This document shows positions 6,670 to 13,471 of a stretch of DNA of 13,693 nucleotides, piece after piece; position 1 is the first letter of the stretch, and every line of letters starts with the position of its first letter. Made by a program: the position numbers and the translations under genes. The notes beneath the pieces are model-generated. The model was not told the DNA's origin, did no database searches, and was given only the letters and a program-made list of their open reading frames with translations. Source of the stretch: Treponema sp. (GTDB taxonomy: Bacteria; Spirochaetota; Spirochaetia; Treponematales; Treponemataceae); NCBI GenBank assembly GCA_004554075.1, contig SFOB01000066.1, forward strand, positions 1 to 13,693, written 5' to 3'.

Positions 6670-8398
6670 CAATAATCTTCTGAATATCAGCAGAGATTCC
6701 ATCACAAAGTACGCCGGCCTTCTTCTTAGCCTCAGCGAACCATGCATCTGAACCATCTCCTGCAGGAATCATAGAGTTGATGTAGAACTTAATCTTAGGC
6801 TCTGTTCCAGAAGGACGAGCACTTACGATTGTACCGCTTTCAAGATAGAACTGAAGTACGTTGCTCTTTGGAAGTTCTGGATCGCAAAGAAGGTCACGTA
6901 CCTTAAGAATCTTTTCTCCACCAAGAGTTGCTGGAGGATTGCTTCTCATAGATGCCATCATAGCCTTCATTGTTTCGCCACCCTGAGCTCCTGGGAAGTA
7001 CTGTGAAATAGCACGGTCTTCGAAGTATCCGAACTCTTTGTACATGTCATCAAGGTGCTCGAGCAGGCTCTTGCCCTGGCTTCTCCAGTAAAGAATCATT
7101 TCTGCACACATAGCAGCTGCAGATACACCGTCTTTATCCATTACTTCGCGTTCAATCTTATAGCCGTAGCTTTCTTCAAGACCAAATACGTAGTTGTTTG
7201 TTCCAGCTTTTTCAAATTCTTCTTCTTTAGCTGCAATCCACTTGAAACCTGTAAGACAGTCGAACATCTTTACACCGTATTTCTTTGCGATGTAGTCACC
7301 GAAAGGTGATGTAACGATAGAACGAACCATTGCAGGATTTGATGGCATCTTTCCAAGTTCTGAACGTGAGCGGAGAACATAGTCGATAAGAAGAGCCCCC
7401 ATCTGGTTTCCGCTGAGAAGAACAAAGTTTCCGTCCTTATCTGGGAATGCTGTACCAAAGCGGTCTGAGTCAGGGTCAGTTGCCATTACACCGTCTGCCT
7501 TTTCTTTCTTTGCAAGTTCAACTGCAAGAGTAAGAGCTGGCTTTTCTTCTGGGTTTGGTTTTTCTACAGTCGGGAAGTTTCCATCTGGTTCACGCTGTTC
7601 TGGAACAGTAATAATATTAAGGCCGAGGTCTCCAAGAACCTTTTCAACATGCATAGCACCAGTTCCGTGGAGTGGTGTATATACAATGCGAACGTCCTTT
7701 GCCTTTTCCTTAATGAGATCTGGGCGGAAAAGCTGAGCTTTACACATAGCCCAGAACTTTTCATCAATTTCTTTATCAATCATTACAAGCTTACCAGATT
7801 TGAGAGCCTCGTCCTTAGACATAGTCTTTACTTCTGTAACCTTGTTTACTTCTTCAATAATACCAACATCATGTGGCTCAATTACCTGAGCGCCGTTATC
7901 CCAGTAAGCCTTGTAGCCGTTATACATTCTAGGGTTATGAGATGCAGTTACAACAACACCAGTCTGTGCCTTGAGTTCGCGGATTGCAAAAGACAATTCC
8001 GGTGTAGGGCGAAGACCAGAGAAAAGGTAAGCCTTAATTCCGTTTGCAGCAAAAATAAGGGCTGTAGCTTCTGCGAAAACATCTGAGTTGAGACGGCTGT
8101 CGTAAGCAACAACTGCGCTCAATGTTCCGTCTTTTGCCTTGTCTGGGAATGCTTTAAGAACATAGTTTGCAAGTCCCTGAGTTGCCATATTGATTTCGAG
8201 GGTGTTCATGCGGTTTGTTCCGCCACCCATAATTCCGCGGAGTCCACCAGTTCCGAATTCGAGTGTCTGGTAGAAGCGGTCTTCAAGTTCCTTATAATCT
8301 TCTTTAGCAATAAGTTCTTCAACTTCTTTGCTGAATCTTTCATCTTTTTCTGCGGCAATGTATGCTTTTGCGCGCTTTAAGATTTCTTCTTTTTCCAT
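6653..8398 (-). CDS. pgm: Phosphoglucomutase (alpha-D-phosphohexomutase family)
   Basis: This cytosolic enzyme interconverts glucose 1-phosphate and glucose 6-phosphate, linking glycolysis with glycogen and sugar-nucleotide synthesis. Mannose phosphates may also be substrates. The 581 residues match the long phosphoglucomutase branch (PgcA/PGM2-like). All four active-site loops are present: TASHNP at 151-156 with phosphoserine S153, the metal loop DPDSDR at 308-313, the sugar-binding loop GLEESYG at 406-412, and the phosphate-binding loop RPSGTEP at 528-534. The N-terminal 'FGTGGLRGIMGGGTNRMN' is also typical. The ATG at 8398 has AGGAG upstream at good spacing. It lies 30 bp downstream of the second mutase gene and overlaps the exonuclease gene by 17 bp, so the three are probably cotranscribed. 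Confidence 0.96.
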   Translation of the reverse strand: MEKEEILKRAKAYIAAEKDERFSKEVEELIAKEDYKELEDRFYQTLEFGTGGLRGIMGGGTNRMNTLEINMATQGLANYVLKAFPDKAKDGTLSAVVAYDSRLNSDVFAEATALIFAANGIKAYLFSGLRPTPELSFAIRELKAQTGVVVTASHNPRMYNGYKAYWDNGAQVIEPHDVGIIEEVNKVTEVKTMSKDEALKSGKLVMIDKEIDEKFWAMCKAQLFRPDLIKEKAKDVRIVYTPLHGTGAMHVEKVLGDLGLNIITVPEQREPDGNFPTVEKPNPEEKPALTLAVELAKKEKADGVMATDPDSDRFGTAFPDKDGNFVLLSGNQMGALLIDYVLRSRSELGKMPSNPAMVRSIVTSPFGDYIAKKYGVKMFDCLTGFKWIAAKEEEFEKAGTNNYVFGLEESYGYKIEREVMDKDGVSAAAMCAEMILYWRSQGKSLLEHLDDMYKEFGYFEDRAISQYFPGAQGGETMKAMMASMRSNPPATLGGEKILKVRDLLCDPELPKSNVLQFYLESGTIVSARPSGTEPKIKFYINSMIPAGDGSDAWFAEAKKKAGVLCDGISADIQKIIDAASK

Positions 8399-8428
8399 TT
8401 ATAGCTCCTGTATAAAGTGTATTTTACA

Positions 8429-10177
8429 TTAATCAGCCTTTTTAATCAAATCTGTTTCCCATTCAAGCAGTGCTTTTTCCATTTCAGGCTTGTTGCCTTT
8501 TACATCGCACATAATGCGGAATACTGGTTCTGTGCCGCTTCCTCTCATCCAGATAAAGGCTATTGGTTTTGAATCCTTGTCTTTGAAAACAATCTTTAAG
8601 CCGCCTCTGCCGGATTCCGAGAAGTCTTTAACACCGCAGGTTTCTTTTGTTCCCTTAGTGATAACTGCTTCCCAGTCTGTAATTCCGTATTTCTTTTTAA
8701 GGTCAGAAGCTTTCTTTTTCCAGTCTGCTTCAAAAGCTTTCTGGAATGCTGCCTTTAGCTTTGCGTGGTCTGTAGTTTTTACTTTAAGAACAGCGCGTGG
8801 TTCTGAAACACCGGTTGTTGTATAAAGAGGAAGCGATGAAATTATGTCTGTAAGTGTAAAATCTTCTTTGTATTTATTTCTAGATTTATTACACCACAAT
8901 TCATAAAGTCCGCCTTCTCTCATTGCAAGAAGTTTAAGAAGGGCAAAAATAGTATTAAGAGGGTCTCTTACTGCTGCAGGGTAAGTAATTGTTCCACCAT
9001 TAGAACCTTCACCAAGAATACGGACTGTATAGCCTTCAGAACGTTTTTCTCGGGCAAGATTTACAACGTTAGCTTCACCAACTTCCGCACGGAATACTTC
9101 TGCACCAAGAGACGATGCAATTTCGTTAATTCTCATTGATGTAGGACAGTTTACTGCTACTGCAGGCTTAAAATCTTTTTCATCTCCATGCTGCCAGATA
9201 GAATAGGTGAGTTCAGCAAGCACAGAAAGACTGAAAACTTCCTGTGCTTTAAGAATAACTGCTTTACCAGATTTTTCATCCCAGTAAACAATATTTCCCC
9301 GGTCGCCGTCGCAGTCTGGCATATAGCCCAGGACAACTTCTGAATGACCTTCTTTATGAAGGCGCTCCATTTCGGCTGCAACATGAACAAGATTTTCTGC
9401 TTCAGGAATGATTTCATGGGCAATTTCAAAATCATTTATAGAATAGAAATTGATATGGCGCTCTTTAAAATATTCACGGTCAATGCTCTGATATCTTGAA
9501 CTGCCATTAAAATCACATACAACTCCAAGCGGATGTGTAGTTATATAAGAGTCCAGCATTCCAAAGAAATCTGTCTGATATTCTTTATTTTCTGTGCCGG
9601 TAATTGTTTCATTTATAAAGTTTTTGTAGGCGGTAAGGGCATTATGCTTTGAAGAGTCTTTTACTTCATAAACAGCTTTAAGCTCAGAAGTAGTGCAAGA
9701 GTAGGCTTTTTTTACTGCTTCTGCCACACCATTATCATCTTTAAGTCTTGTCAGAAAATCTTCTACCAGTTTTGCATTTTCTGCACCACAAAGTACACCG
9801 CCGTCATTAGTTCCAAATTTAATTCCGTTATGGCCAACAGGATTATGACTTGCTGAAATGTAAATAAAACCGTCTAGCTTTTTAGCATAAGCCATAATTT
9901 CTGGGGCTGAGGTTACTGCGCTGTACTGGATAATTGCACCTTTTTTTATAAGTGCGTGAATCATTGCATCTGCAAGGGCCGGTCCTGTAGGGCGTGCATC
10001 AATTCCAAGGGCTATAACAGGCACTTCCTGACCGCTTGTTTTGCTGATATAATCAAAAAAAACATCTGCCGCAATAACGGCAATGCTTCTGTTAGATTCT
10101 GTAATTTCAGGACTTTTATCCTGCTCGTCTCCGGATGCTGCAAATACCTTACGCCAGCCGGATGCTGACAAAATCAT
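8429..10177 (-). CDS. Alpha-D-phosphohexomutase family protein with a non-standard sugar loop
   Basis: A second phosphohexomutase, 582 residues from the chosen start, diverged from its neighbour. The phosphoserine loop SASHNP is at 108-113 (S110), the metal loop DCDGDR at 288-293 and the phosphate-binding loop RGSGTEP at 545-551. The sugar-specificity loop position has 'GEGSNGG' (389-395) instead of the usual GE(E/M/Q)S(G/F)(H/G) patterns, so the substrate cannot be assigned among glucose, mannose, glucosamine or another hexose phosphate. A C-terminal stretch at about 480-500 is lysine-rich. Start choice: the frame is open to a TTG at 10249, but that lies within the predicted -35 box. The ATG at 10177 (MILSASGW) has GGAA 6 nt upstream. 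A TTG at 10189 has a better GGAG at 7 nt and would add four residues. It is the first gene of the minus-strand unit. Confidence 0.9.
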   Translation of the reverse strand: MILSASGWRKVFAASGDEQDKSPEITESNRSIAVIAADVFFDYISKTSGQEVPVIALGIDARPTGPALADAMIHALIKKGAIIQYSAVTSAPEIMAYAKKLDGFIYISASHNPVGHNGIKFGTNDGGVLCGAENAKLVEDFLTRLKDDNGVAEAVKKAYSCTTSELKAVYEVKDSSKHNALTAYKNFINETITGTENKEYQTDFFGMLDSYITTHPLGVVCDFNGSSRYQSIDREYFKERHINFYSINDFEIAHEIIPEAENLVHVAAEMERLHKEGHSEVVLGYMPDCDGDRGNIVYWDEKSGKAVILKAQEVFSLSVLAELTYSIWQHGDEKDFKPAVAVNCPTSMRINEIASSLGAEVFRAEVGEANVVNLAREKRSEGYTVRILGEGSNGGTITYPAAVRDPLNTIFALLKLLAMREGGLYELWCNKSRNKYKEDFTLTDIISSLPLYTTTGVSEPRAVLKVKTTDHAKLKAAFQKAFEADWKKKASDLKKKYGITDWEAVITKGTKETCGVKDFSESGRGGLKIVFKDKDSKPIAFIWMRGSGTEPVFRIMCDVKGNKPEMEKALLEWETDLIKKAD

Positions 10178-10220
10178 ATTATGTTCCAAGTTTTTACTCC
10201 CATTAAACTTTGATTCTACT

Positions 10221-10249
10221 ATTTTAACACGGAACTTGATATTTAACAA
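10221..10249 (-). promoter_or_regulatory. Promoter of the phosphohexomutase operon
   Basis: Read on the minus strand, TTGTTA (10249-10244, 4 of 6 matches) is followed after 17 bp by TAAAAT (10226-10221, 5 of 6), with TG one base upstream of the -10 (extended -10). The predicted transcript start is near 10214. This rules out the in-frame TTG at 10249 as the start and leaves a leader of about 25-37 nt containing GGAG. It sits directly after the terminator of the upstream unit. Confidence 0.65.
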
Positions 10250-10267
10250 ATATTATATGGATAAGCT

Positions 10268-10289
10268 AAAAAATGCTTTCGCATTTTTT
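10268..10289 (-). terminator. Rho-independent terminator of the beta-propeller/M23-like unit
   Basis: A perfect 9-bp stem AAAAAATGC/GCATTTTTT (10268-10276, 10281-10289) has a 4-nt loop that reads GAAA (a GNRA tetraloop) on the minus strand. The stem's own T-run supplies the U-tract after the GC-containing top. It lies 45 bp downstream of the stop at 10334. Because the stem is symmetrical it could act on both strands. Confidence 0.75.
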
Positions 10290-10294
10290 TTAAC

Positions 10295-10326
10295 GGTTTT
10301 CAATTGAACACCAGCGGCCAGTGGCC
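10295..10326. repeat. Two adjacent palindromes between gene end and terminator
   Basis: An 18-bp palindrome with one mismatched pair and core TTCAATTGAA (10295-10312) is followed after 3 bp by GGCCA-G-TGGCC (10316-10326). Together with the terminator hairpin they form three palindromes in a row in a short gap. They could be RNA-stabilising hairpins or protein-binding sites; nothing further is visible. Confidence 0.5.
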
Positions 10327-10333
10327 TTACACA

Positions 10334-11191
10334 TTATTTAATTACGATGTTATAGTTTAATTGTTTTACATTTCCAAGCATATCAGAAATTGTAAGGCCT
10401 AAAGTTGCTCTACCTGGAGTAAACATTGCTTCGCCTAAAAGCTGGAGATCATTATTTGGAAAAACATCAGAAGCTGTATATTTCTTTTTTCCGATAATAC
10501 AAAGCTTGTTGTTTTCCTGTGTAATCATATCGTAAGAAAGCTGATCTACTAATACACCATTAATTGAAACAGTGGTTTTATATGGTGCTGCAATAGGATT
10601 TCTTTTGAAATATATTTTATAAAGACCGGAACTATATGTTTTATACGTATTAATATCATAATAATCATTATTTTTATTTACTATGATAATGCCAGAAAGT
10701 GAAAGAGGTAATTCTTCTTCTGCACGAGGCATAAGAACATTTGGATTGATTGCAGATTTGTTCTTTGCATCAATAATTTTAAATTCAAGATTGCTGTTGT
10801 TTTCCTGATAGCCAGAACTGCCGCTTGAAGCAATGATGGCCCCTGCATCCAGTTCTTTTTCATTTTTGATGGTAAGTGTTTCTTCATCAAGATTTCCATA
10901 AACAGAAATCAATTCATCATTATGTGCAAGAATTACTGCTGTTCCAAGAGTAGAAGGAAAGAATTCAGAATCATCTGAGTTTTCAGTAAGAATTGCAGTG
11001 ATATATCCGTTTTCAGCAGCCTTTACTTCTTCCGGTTCAGAAAAAATAATTGAAGTGCTTAGAGATCCGCCTCTGTTCTGTCCAAAATATGAATTAAATG
11101 AATTCTTTGTAACTTCAGCCTGGGGCCAGTCAAAAGAGAAGGCTGAGAGACTGGTAAGAATAAGAAGTGTACTGATAATTGTCTTTTTCAT
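10334..11191 (-). CDS. Secreted protein with a degenerate M23 (LytM-like) domain
   Basis: A 285-residue precursor with a clear signal peptide (1-19, cleavage likely after AFS). Residues of about 22-152 follow the M23/LytM fold outline: 'DWPQAEV', 'SYFGQNRGG', 'VKAAENGYITAIL', 'GTAVILAHNDELISVYGNL', 'DAGAIIASSGSSGY', 'SNLEFKII', 'INPNVLMP'. The metal ligands are lost: the H-x-x-x-D segment reads 'SLSTSIIF', and the HLHFEV segment reads 'NLEFKII'. It should therefore be inactive as a peptidase and may bind or regulate a cell-wall enzyme. The remaining 130 residues are beta-rich and not recognised. The start has GGGAG 8 nt upstream. The gene follows the membrane-anchored propeller gene by 28 bp and is almost certainly cotranscribed with it. 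The M23 assignment is by fold outline and less certain than for the LysM protein. Confidence 0.85.
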   Translation of the reverse strand: MKKTIISTLLILTSLSAFSFDWPQAEVTKNSFNSYFGQNRGGSLSTSIIFSEPEEVKAAENGYITAILTENSDDSEFFPSTLGTAVILAHNDELISVYGNLDEETLTIKNEKELDAGAIIASSGSSGYQENNSNLEFKIIDAKNKSAINPNVLMPRAEEELPLSLSGIIIVNKNNDYYDINTYKTYSSGLYKIYFKRNPIAAPYKTTVSINGVLVDQLSYDMITQENNKLCIIGKKKYTASDVFPNNDLQLLGEAMFTPGRATLGLTISDMLGNVKQLNYNIVIK

Positions 11192-11219
11192 TTTGTTTTC
11201 TCCCTTGGCTCAAGCCTGA

Positions 11220-12281
11220 TTATTCTTTTGAAATTGAAATCTTAGAAATTGAATTATCTTTACCAAGATAGATATTGTTACCTGCTGCGTGGATAAAGGC
11301 AGAATCTGCGGTAAATGAGAAGGATCCCTCAAGAGTTTCTGTATTATCAATTATTGAAACTGTGTAATTATTCTTTTCTTTTCCCATAAGAATTGTTAAA
11401 TCATCTGTTTCTTCAATTGAAAGAAGTTTATCTTTTAGTTCAAGTGTTTTTTCATATTTTGAATCCAGATTATAGATTCCAAGTCCCTTGAAATAGTTAT
11501 AGAAGACTCTTTTTCCATCTTTGCTGAAATGAACGATTGTACGGTAAGGAGAATCCTGGTCAAAAAATCTGTGATAAATAATTTTCTGCTGATTTTCTTC
11601 CCGGTGCGATAAAACAAAACGCTGCTGCTTATGGCCGGAAATGGAAGCTATATATTGTCCGTCTTCAGAAATATCCAGGCCAAGAATTACAGGATAATCA
11701 CTTCCTCCTGGTGCGAAATCAATTTCTGTAGCTCCGTTTTCATTATTCAATATTTTTATTGAACCGTTTGAAAGTCCAACTGCAGTATATTTTTCTTTGG
11801 CAACAAAGGCAGTAATAGGAAAAGTTCCTTCAAAAGTCCATAAAATCTTTCCTTTTTCAGAACATTTTGAAAAAGAACAGCCACCAGGCAGGAAAACATA
11901 AACAAGATTGTCAGAAAAATAAGGAAAGCCACATGCTTCAATTACACCGGCATGACTTCCATCTGAATTAAAGAATTCTGTATTTTTAGCTTCTGAATTA
12001 TAGGTTGCAAAATATGAATCAGAAATTGAAACTTTTGAAGGAAATGTTTTATAGAGTGATATATTTCCATCTTCATCAAAATATCCGAGTGTCTGTCCAA
12101 GATGAAAATATGATTTTGTTTTTGAAGAAGCGTCATTTAATACAGGATTTGCAGTAGAAATTTTCCATACAGGAGTAAAACTGTATTCTTTATTTAATGG
12201 TTTTGCCGCAAGAATGATATATATGACTGAAATAAAAATAATTAGAAATATAGCCAGCCCAATATGTTTTTTTTGTTTCAT
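11220..12281 (-). CDS. Membrane-anchored beta-propeller-like protein (WD40/PQQ-type repeats), function unknown
   Basis: A 353-residue protein with a positively charged N-terminus (MKQKKH) and one hydrophobic segment at about 7-26. It lacks an obvious cleavage site, so it is probably anchored in the inner membrane with its bulk in the periplasm. The rest is made of repeated beta-strand modules resembling propeller blades: 'GYFDEDGNISLYKT', 'KYTAVGLSNGSIKILN', 'GLDISEDGQYIASISG', 'VHFSKDGKRVFYNYFKGLGIYNL', 'NNIYLGKDNSISKISI'. No catalytic motif is seen; such domains usually serve as protein-binding scaffolds. The ATG follows GGAGG with only one base between, and no better-spaced in-frame start exists downstream. 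It heads a two-gene unit with the degenerate M23 protein, so the two may act together in the envelope. Confidence 0.87.
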   Translation of the reverse strand: MKQKKHIGLAIFLIIFISVIYIILAAKPLNKEYSFTPVWKISTANPVLNDASSKTKSYFHLGQTLGYFDEDGNISLYKTFPSKVSISDSYFATYNSEAKNTEFFNSDGSHAGVIEACGFPYFSDNLVYVFLPGGCSFSKCSEKGKILWTFEGTFPITAFVAKEKYTAVGLSNGSIKILNNENGATEIDFAPGGSDYPVILGLDISEDGQYIASISGHKQQRFVLSHREENQQKIIYHRFFDQDSPYRTIVHFSKDGKRVFYNYFKGLGIYNLDSKYEKTLELKDKLLSIEETDDLTILMGKEKNNYTVSIIDNTETLEGSFSFTADSAFIHAAGNNIYLGKDNSISKISISKE

Positions 12282-12297
12282 TCCTCCATATTACCCG

Positions 12298-12326
12298 ATT
12301 ATAGGTATTTTATCAATTATTGTTAT
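12298..12326 (-). promoter_or_regulatory. Promoter of the beta-propeller/M23-like unit
   Basis: On the minus strand a perfect TATAAT (12303-12298) lies 17 bp after ATAACA (12326-12321, 4 of 6 matches to TTGACA). The predicted start near 12291 leaves a leader of only about 10 nt that consists largely of the GGAGGA ribosome binding site. Confidence 0.6.
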
Positions 12327-12340
12327 AATGAACGTAATTG

Positions 12341-12551
12341 CAGACATTCTGCATTATAAATGGTTTAAATAATTATGGCGCGAGGGAGTGGGGCGTAGTT
12401 CAAAAACACTCTTTTTGTGGCTGCTGCGAAGCTGCAGTTCAATAGTTTCTATACCACAAAAAGTGTGTAGCGCATTATTGCGCGGTTTTGAATTACGTAT
12501 CGTGACCGGAAGCCATAGATTCAAGCTGTTGTTTATAATGCAGAATTTCTG
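12341..12551. repeat. 211-bp compound inverted repeat of unknown nature
   Basis: The outer arms CAGACATTCTGCATTATAAA (12341-12360) and 12532-12551 are inverted copies matching at 19 of 20 bases. Each carries its own small palindrome (CAGA...TCTG) and a TATAAT pointing outward. Inside, further inverted matches occur in the same order: ATGGC (12375-12379) with 12512-12516, CGTAGTTCAAAA (12394-12405) with 12485-12496 (one mismatch), and CACTCTTTTTGTGG (12407-12420) with 12454-12467 (one mismatch). The right arm has an extra hairpin GCGCA-TTAT-TGCGC (12470-12483). Small hairpins at 12421-12437 and 12442-12452 fill the centre. No protein is encoded. It may be a non-autonomous mobile element or a structured RNA. 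It occupies most of the 380-bp gap between the two divergent genes. Confidence 0.75.
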
Positions 12552-12578
12552 TAAGCAAAACTTCGATTATTATATATA

Positions 12579-12607
12579 TTGACAAAATACCGTAAAGTAT
12601 GCAAAAT
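12579..12607 (+). promoter_or_regulatory. Promoter of the HTH-EIIA gene
   Basis: A perfect TTGACA -35 (12579-12584) is followed by a 17-bp spacer and CAAAAT (12602-12607, 4 of 6 matches to TATAAT). The start is predicted near 12614, giving a leader of about 47 nt with GAGGA (12650-12654) 6 nt before the ATG. The spacer holds a short inverted repeat ATAC-CGTAAA-GTAT (12587-12600) that could be an operator, possibly for the gene's own HTH domain; this is speculative. Confidence 0.65.
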
Positions 12608-12660
12608 ATTACATAGTTTTCAAACGAAGCGATTAAAAAATTACTAAAACGAGGAAAATA

Positions 12661-13308
12661 ATGGAAGACGATATCCTTACAATTGAAGAAGTTGCAAAGT
12701 ATCTGCGTGTATCAGACAGAACTGTTTATGACTGGGCTCAGAAGGGCGAAATTCCAGCTGGAAAAATCGGTACTGTATGGCGTTTCAAGAAATCAGAAGT
12801 AGAAAACTGGGTAAATGCCCGCCTTTCCTCTGACTCTACAAAGCAGGCTGAACAGACAGTTCAGGTAAGAAATATCCTGTCTCCTGATCGCATTGTTTTT
12901 ATTAATCAGACTACAAAGCATGATGCTCTTGTACAGCTTGCTGATGTTCTTGCTACAGCTCCTCAGGTAAAGGATGGTTCAGAACTTACAACAGAAATCC
13001 TTAAGCGCGAAGAGCTTATGTCAACAGCAATTGGTCGTGGAATCGCAATTCCTCATGTTCGTCTTTCTTCTGTAACAGACCTCGTAATGGCTGTTGGTGT
13101 TTGCCGTAAGCCTATTGCAGACTTCCAGACAATTGATGATCAGCCTGTAAATCTTCTCTTTATGATTGCAGCAGCTTATAATCAGCATTCTTATTATCTT
13201 AAGACTATTTCGCACTTCAGTGCTAAGTTTAAGGATAAGGATTTGCGCGATGCAATGCTGGGCGCATTGAACGAAAAGGAAGTTTACGACCTTTTGATGA
13301 AAGCATAG
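12661..13308 (+). CDS. PTS EIIA domain protein with N-terminal excisionase-type helix-turn-helix (PtsN-like regulator)
   Basis: The 215-residue protein has two parts. Residues 4-54 ('ILTIEEVAKYLRVSDRTVYDWAQKGEIPAGKIG...WRFKKSEVENWV') are a classic excisionase/MerR-like winged HTH. Residues of about 72-215 form a PTS EIIA domain of the fructose/nitrogen-regulatory type, with 'GIAIPHVR' holding the phospho-acceptor candidate H132. A further conserved-type His is H176 or H185 in the 'QHSYYLKTISHFS' helix. By family the EIIA part would accept phosphate from HPr or its paralogue. Coupled to the HTH, this suggests a regulator whose DNA binding responds to PTS phosphorylation. No EIIB or EIIC gene adjoins it, so a transport role is unlikely. 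It has its own promoter and a strong terminator, so it is monocistronic. From memory, treponemes commonly carry such a fused ptsN homologue. Confidence 0.93.
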   Translation: MEDDILTIEEVAKYLRVSDRTVYDWAQKGEIPAGKIGTVWRFKKSEVENWVNARLSSDSTKQAEQTVQVRNILSPDRIVFINQTTKHDALVQLADVLATAPQVKDGSELTTEILKREELMSTAIGRGIAIPHVRLSSVTDLVMAVGVCRKPIADFQTIDDQPVNLLFMIAAAYNQHSYYLKTISHFSAKFKDKDLRDAMLGALNEKEVYDLLMKA

Positions 13309-13322
13309 AGAATCGAAAATAT

Positions 13323-13464
13323 AAAAACGGGCTATAAGCGTTTTACAATTTCGGACGTTTACTCCCGCAAAAAAATACCCTCAGCCAACGGGAATGATGT
13401 TGTCTGAGGGTATTTTTTTGCTCCATAAACGTCCTTATATTTTACGTATATATAGCCCGTTTTT
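13323..13464. repeat. 142-bp three-tier nested palindrome
   Basis: Three perfect inverted-repeat pairs are nested around one centre. The outer pair is AAAAACGGGCTATA (13323-13336 with 13451-13464, 14 bp). The middle pair is GGACGTTTA (13353-13361 with 13426-13434, 9 bp). The inner pair is 18 bp (13367-13384 with 13404-13421). Only the inner pair is needed for termination. The outer two tiers are unexplained and would give a long cruciform or a long RNA stem with internal loops. Confidence 0.8.
13367..13421. terminator. Strong bidirectional Rho-independent terminator
   Basis: A perfect 18-bp stem GCAAAAAAATACCCTCAG (13367-13384) pairs with 13404-13421. It is extended past one mismatch by CAAC/GTTG (13386-13389, 13399-13402) around a 9-nt loop. 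The GC part CCCTCAG/CTGAGGG followed by seven Ts on either strand suits termination of both the HTH-EIIA gene (plus) and the gene ending at 13472 (minus). Confidence 0.85.
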
Positions 13465-13471
13465 GCATTAT

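Noticed and set aside
6670..6756. Longer exonuclease start within the phosphoglucomutase gene
   Set aside because: It would give about 100 bp of overlap and an arginine-rich leader. The ATG at 6669 is the economical start.
7055..8086. Open frames on the plus strand within the phosphoglucomutase gene
   Set aside because: They are antisense shadows of a gene with all family motifs and lack ribosome binding sites.
10178..10249. Longer form of the phosphohexomutase starting at TTG 10249
   Set aside because: The TTG lies within the predicted -35 box and upstream of the predicted transcript start. The added residues do not resemble the family N-terminus.
12341..12551. Integron attC site or known small RNA (SRP, 6S, tmRNA)
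   Set aside because: No paired attC core sites (RYYYAAC/GTTRRRY) at the arm ends were seen. The GACCGGAAGC stretch only superficially resembles SRP RNA.
12388..12582. Small open frame of 64 codons inside the compound inverted repeat
   Set aside because: It is explained by the repeat structure, has no ribosome binding site and its product has no domain-like features.
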